Assembly: GCA_030618105.1 (NCBI GenBank)
Contig: JAUXED010000014.1
Span: 1 to 35,622, forward strand
Direction of reading: 5' to 3'
DNA length: 35,622 nt
Source: Bacteroidota bacterium
GTDB taxonomy: Bacteria > Bacteroidota > Bacteroidia > Bacteroidales > VadinHA17
Every line of letters starts with the position of its first letter. Within the stretch, counting starts at the first letter, position 1. Shown here in pieces: positions 33,261 through 35,622 of the stretch. The notes below the pieces were generated by a model. The model did no database searches. It was not told where the DNA came from and was given only the letters and a program-made list of their open reading frames with translations. A program made the position numbers and the translations under genes.

Positions 33261-33281
33261 TTTTATGTTACTTATATTGTT

Positions 33282-34157
33282 TTAACCAACGTACAGATCA
33301 AGAATGGTGAAAAGAGCGAAAATAACACTGGCTATGCCATTGGTTGTAAAGAATGCAAGGTTAATTCGGCTCAGGTCATTGGGTTTTACCAGGAGGTGCT
33401 GGTAGGTAAGTAAGATTAGAAAAATTGCGGATCCAATCCAATAGTAAGTTCCCATGTGAGCAATAAGTCCGGGTGTTATTACAAAACCAGCCGCAAATAA
33501 ATGAAATATGTTTGAAACCCACATAGCTTTTTTCTTGCCAATAACAGCCGGAATTGATTTGAGTTGAAGTGATTTATCAAATTTTTCATCCTGTAAGGAA
33601 TAGATAATATCGAATCCGCTTACCCAGAAAAGTACCACAAGTGAAAAAAATACCGGGATAATGTTGAAACTTCCGGTAACAGCCAGATAGGCGCCAATCG
33701 GCGCCAGAGATAAACCCAAACCAAGTACAAGATGACTGAGTGATGTAAACTTTTTTGTAAAACTATATCCCAGGATAATAAATGCTGCAACAGGTGATAG
33801 TCTGAATGTGAGCTTGTTGATAAAATAGGTGGCGATAAAAAACAGTATCACATTGATGATGACAAAGAGTAGTGCAGACCTGGCTTTAATTATTCCGGCA
33901 GGAATTTCACGTAGAGCTGTACGTGGGTTTTTTCCATCAATTTCCTTATCTGCATACCTGTTGAAAGCCATAGCTGCATTACGGGCGAAGATCATACATA
34001 GAATTACCAGTATAAAAGTGACATAATTAAGTTCTGCTTCAGTTAAACGGACTGCAATAAAAAAGCCGATCAGGGCAAAGGGCATTGCAAATATTGTATG
34101 ACTGAACTTAACCATCGAAAGATAGTTGTTCATCCTGTTAAATGATTTCCTCATCAT
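33282..34157 (-). CDS. ubiA: UbiA-family 4-hydroxybenzoate-type polyprenyltransferase (possibly MqnP)
   Basis: The enzyme attaches a prenyl chain to an aromatic acid in quinone synthesis. The 291-residue membrane protein has about nine hydrophobic helices and both aspartate-rich Mg-diphosphate motifs: NRYADKEIDGKNPRT (about residues 66-80) and YSLQDEKFDKSLQLKSIP (about 190-207). The N-terminal KFSHTIFAMPFALIGFF is typical of UbiA and MqnP rather than MenA. In an anaerobic Bacteroidota the likely product is menaquinone through the futalosine route (MqnP), but this is inference. Starts at 34157 and 34154 are adjacent. It follows the macrodomain gene by 18 bp. Confidence 0.9.
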   Translation of the reverse strand: MMRKSFNRMNNYLSMVKFSHTIFAMPFALIGFFIAVRLTEAELNYVTFILVILCMIFARNAAMAFNRYADKEIDGKNPRTALREIPAGIIKARSALLFVIINVILFFIATYFINKLTFRLSPVAAFIILGYSFTKKFTSLSHLVLGLGLSLAPIGAYLAVTGSFNIIPVFFSLVVLFWVSGFDIIYSLQDEKFDKSLQLKSIPAVIGKKKAMWVSNIFHLFAAGFVITPGLIAHMGTYYWIGSAIFLILLTYQHLLVKPNDLSRINLAFFTTNGIASVIFALFTILDLYVG

Positions 34158-34175
34158 TAATCTCTCTTTTCCTGT

Positions 34176-34685
34176 TTAACTTTTTACCAAATCCTGATAG
34201 ATTTTGTAGTTTTCTTTATCAAAAATAGCAAATATTACCTTTTCTATCTCAGGGTGTTGGTTAAGAAAAGAGGTGACAGTAGAAATGGCAATTCCGGCTG
34301 CTTTTTCTTTTGGGAAACCATATATACCGGTGCTTATGTTAGGGAAGGCAATTGTTTTTAATTGTTTTTTAGCAGCAATTTCAAGGCTTCTTTTATAGCA
34401 TGAAGAAAGCAAATTCTCTTCTTCTTTTTTCCCTCCCTGCCATACAGGACCAACTGCATGAATTATAAAGCCGGCAGGAAGATTATATCCTCCTGTAATT
34501 TTTGCATTACCTGTTTCACAACCATTGAGTTTTCTGCATTCTTCAACCAGTCCGGGACCGGCTGCCCGATGTATTGCACCATCAACACCACCGCCTCCAA
34601 GCAACGATTTGTTAGCTGCATTAACAATAGCATCAACCTGCAACCTGGTAATATCACCTTGTATTATTTCTATTCTGTTTTTCAT
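34176..34685 (-). CDS. Macrodomain protein (O-acetyl-ADP-ribose deacetylase type)
   Basis: The 169-residue single macrodomain resembles YmdB/MacroD enzymes that remove acetyl or ADP-ribose groups from ADP-ribosyl substrates. Motifs: [34 protein letters not shown] (the ADP-ribose binding loop, with the catalytic Asn and Asp segment), and [17 protein letters not shown] (phosphate loop). Length is normal for the family. It lies 2 bp after the pheT stop and 18 bp before the UbiA gene on the same strand, so it is probably transcribed from the pheT promoter. Why it sits with pheT is not clear. Confidence 0.94.
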   Translation of the reverse strand: MKNRIEIIQGDITRLQVDAIVNAANKSLLGGGGVDGAIHRAAGPGLVEECRKLNGCETGNAKITGGYNLPAGFIIHAVGPVWQGGKKEEENLLSSCYKRSLEIAAKKQLKTIAFPNISTGIYGFPKEKAAGIAISTVTSFLNQHPEIEKVIFAIFDKENYKIYQDLVKS

Positions 34686-34687
34686 GT

Positions 34688-35622
34688 TTATCTGATCTTA
34701 GCTCCAAGTTCCTTTTCAAAAGTACGGATAAAATTTTGCATGGTTTTGTCTATCCTCTTATCTGTTAGGGTTTTTTCAGTATCCTGGAGGTAGAAACTTA
34801 TAGCATAAGACTTCTTATTCTTGCCGATTTTTTGATCTTCAAAAACATCAAAAAGGTTTATCTTTTTCAGCAGCTTCTTTTCGGTTTTCCAGGCCAGCTT
34901 TTCTATCTGTGAAAAACTGACAGATTTATCAAGAAGAAGAGCCAGATCACGTTTCACTTCCGGGAATCTGGGAATTTCAGAAAAAGACATATCATTTTTT
35001 ACCATCAGATTCAACATTGTATCCCATGAGAAAATACCATAATAAACAGACTGATCGATATCGAAATTCCTGGTTATGGTTGGTTTTAATTGTCCAAATT
35101 CAACAATTGTTTTATCAGATACGAGATATTTAAGCCCTTCGGAAAAGTAGTGTGCCCCGGAAGGAACTGATTCGATATCTTTAGCTGTAATACCTGTTCG
35201 TTTAAGTATTCTTTCAATATATGACTTAAGGTGAAAAAAATCGGTTGGTTTATCCTGGCTGGTCCAACCCTGTTCATTTTTTTGTCCTGTAGTAAACAGA
35301 GCTAAATGTTCCCGTTCACAATAATTGTCAAGTTTATTATCAGAGTCTTTTTTAACCTTATAATAACAGTTTCCGAATTCAAACAGCTTCAGGTTATTTA
35401 TTTGCCTGTTAATATTATATGAAACGGATTCCAGTCCACCATATAATAAGGTTTGACGCATTACATTAAGGTCAGAACTTAGCGGATTATTTAATCTTAC
35501 TGCATTTTGTTCAGGGAAATCATAATTATCTTTATAATAATCATAACCGGTTAATGAGTTACACATGATTTCGAAGAATCCCTGGCTTGATAACAGATCA
35601 GATACTATATTCCGGATTTTTT
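34688..35622 (-). CDS. pheT: Phenylalanine-tRNA ligase beta subunit, C-terminal part (5' end beyond window)
   Basis: PheT with PheS charges tRNA-Phe. The frame is open to the end of the window (the last bases give [29 protein letters not shown]), so the ATG near 35566 is internal. The visible part (about 311 residues) covers the catalytic-like B6/B7 domain with [24 protein letters not shown] and [11 protein letters not shown], and the ferredoxin-fold anticodon-binding domain (B8) with [24 protein letters not shown] and [38 protein letters not shown]. The end (ELGAKIR) matches the normal C-terminus of bacterial PheT. A macrodomain gene follows after 2 bp. Confidence 0.96.
   Translation of the reverse strand, partial: KIRNIVSDLLSSQGFFEIMCNSLTGYDYYKDNYDFPEQNAVRLNNPLSSDLNVMRQTLLYGGLESVSYNINRQINNLKLFEFGNCYYKVKKDSDNKLDNYCEREHLALFTTGQKNEQGWTSQDKPTDFFHLKSYIERILKRTGITAKDIESVPSGAHYFSEGLKYLVSDKTIVEFGQLKPTITRNFDIDQSVYYGIFSWDTMLNLMVKNDMSFSEIPRFPEVKRDLALLLDKSVSFSQIEKLAWKTEKKLLKKINLFDVFEDQKIGKNKKSYAISFYLQDTEKTLTDKRIDKTMQNFIRTFEKELGAKIR

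Larger units (their letters stand above)
32890..33281. other. 392-bp AT-rich intergenic region with palindrome and an ORF fragment
   Basis: The spacer lies between the GNAT gene and ubiA on the - strand. It holds a 21-codon fragment (32990-33055), an exact 12-mer GCATATCGTATA (33179-33190) shared with the tetR operator, and a 54-bp perfect palindrome-type element (33207-33260). The rest is AT-rich without visible genes. Confidence 0.6.

Noticed and set aside
1-35622. tRNA, rRNA, transposase or phage genes
   Set aside because: I looked for clover-leaf arms with CCA ends, rRNA blocks and DDE-type proteins and saw none; a tRNA scan would be decisive.

Overview
The window looks like the chromosome of an anaerobic, amino-acid-fermenting member of the Bacteroidota (Bacteroidia). 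Grounds: AT-rich DNA, few Shine-Dalgarno sequences, TAnnTTTG-type promoter words, a tryptophanase of the Bacteroides type, DUF3078 and two-component-regulator-propeller proteins, and a yicC-gmk-nadD block. It is mostly ordinary chromosome. No rRNA, tRNA, CRISPR array, transposase or prophage gene was seen. Both ends cut through genes: a [NiFe]-hydrogenase large subunit on the left and pheT on the right.

Region 1 (1-10430, mostly + strand) is an energy-metabolism block. It holds the hydrogenase large subunit, its maturation protease, a cysteine-rich zinc-ribbon protein, the NADH/NAD+ sensor Rex, and then a six-gene cluster: ADP-forming acyl-CoA synthetase, class I aminotransferase, 2Fd-type ferredoxin subunit, and the alpha, beta and gamma subunits of a 2-oxoacid:ferredoxin oxidoreductase. 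Read as a pathway: amino acid to 2-oxoacid (aminotransferase), to acyl-CoA plus reduced ferredoxin (oxidoreductase), to organic acid plus ATP (synthetase), with the hydrogenase as a possible electron outlet and Rex as the redox sensor.

Region 2 (10521-16401, - strand) is a six-gene operon: a TetR regulator under a striking 62-bp dyad, an outer-membrane barrel, an ABC ATPase, two FtsX/LolC-type permeases and a LolA-like periplasmic protein. It looks like a dedicated, regulated route for moving a lipid, lipoprotein or other hydrophobic cargo across the envelope.

Region 3 (17166-24305, + strand) carries exported proteins: a kelch lipoprotein, a small two-helix membrane protein, a secreted caspase-fold protease with a calcium-loop-like motif, and a 1081-residue propeller sensor with a SpoIIE phosphatase. 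This is a possible envelope signalling set.

Region 4 (24359-29428, - strand) reads tnaA, MATE transporter, yicC, gmk, nadD in transcription order; tnaA and the MATE gene are only 8 bp apart. Region 5 (29791-35622) holds a DUF3078 barrel (+), then on the - strand a long GNAT protein, a UbiA-type prenyltransferase, a macrodomain protein and the end of pheT.

The intergenic spaces are unusual. Many hold short phrase-like repeats (16-bp and 14-bp tandem arrays, an AGTCGGCA word family, AAATGAGG octamers, CTTTGCG words), a two-copy hairpin repeat, and a perfect 22-bp-arm palindrome near 33.2 kb.
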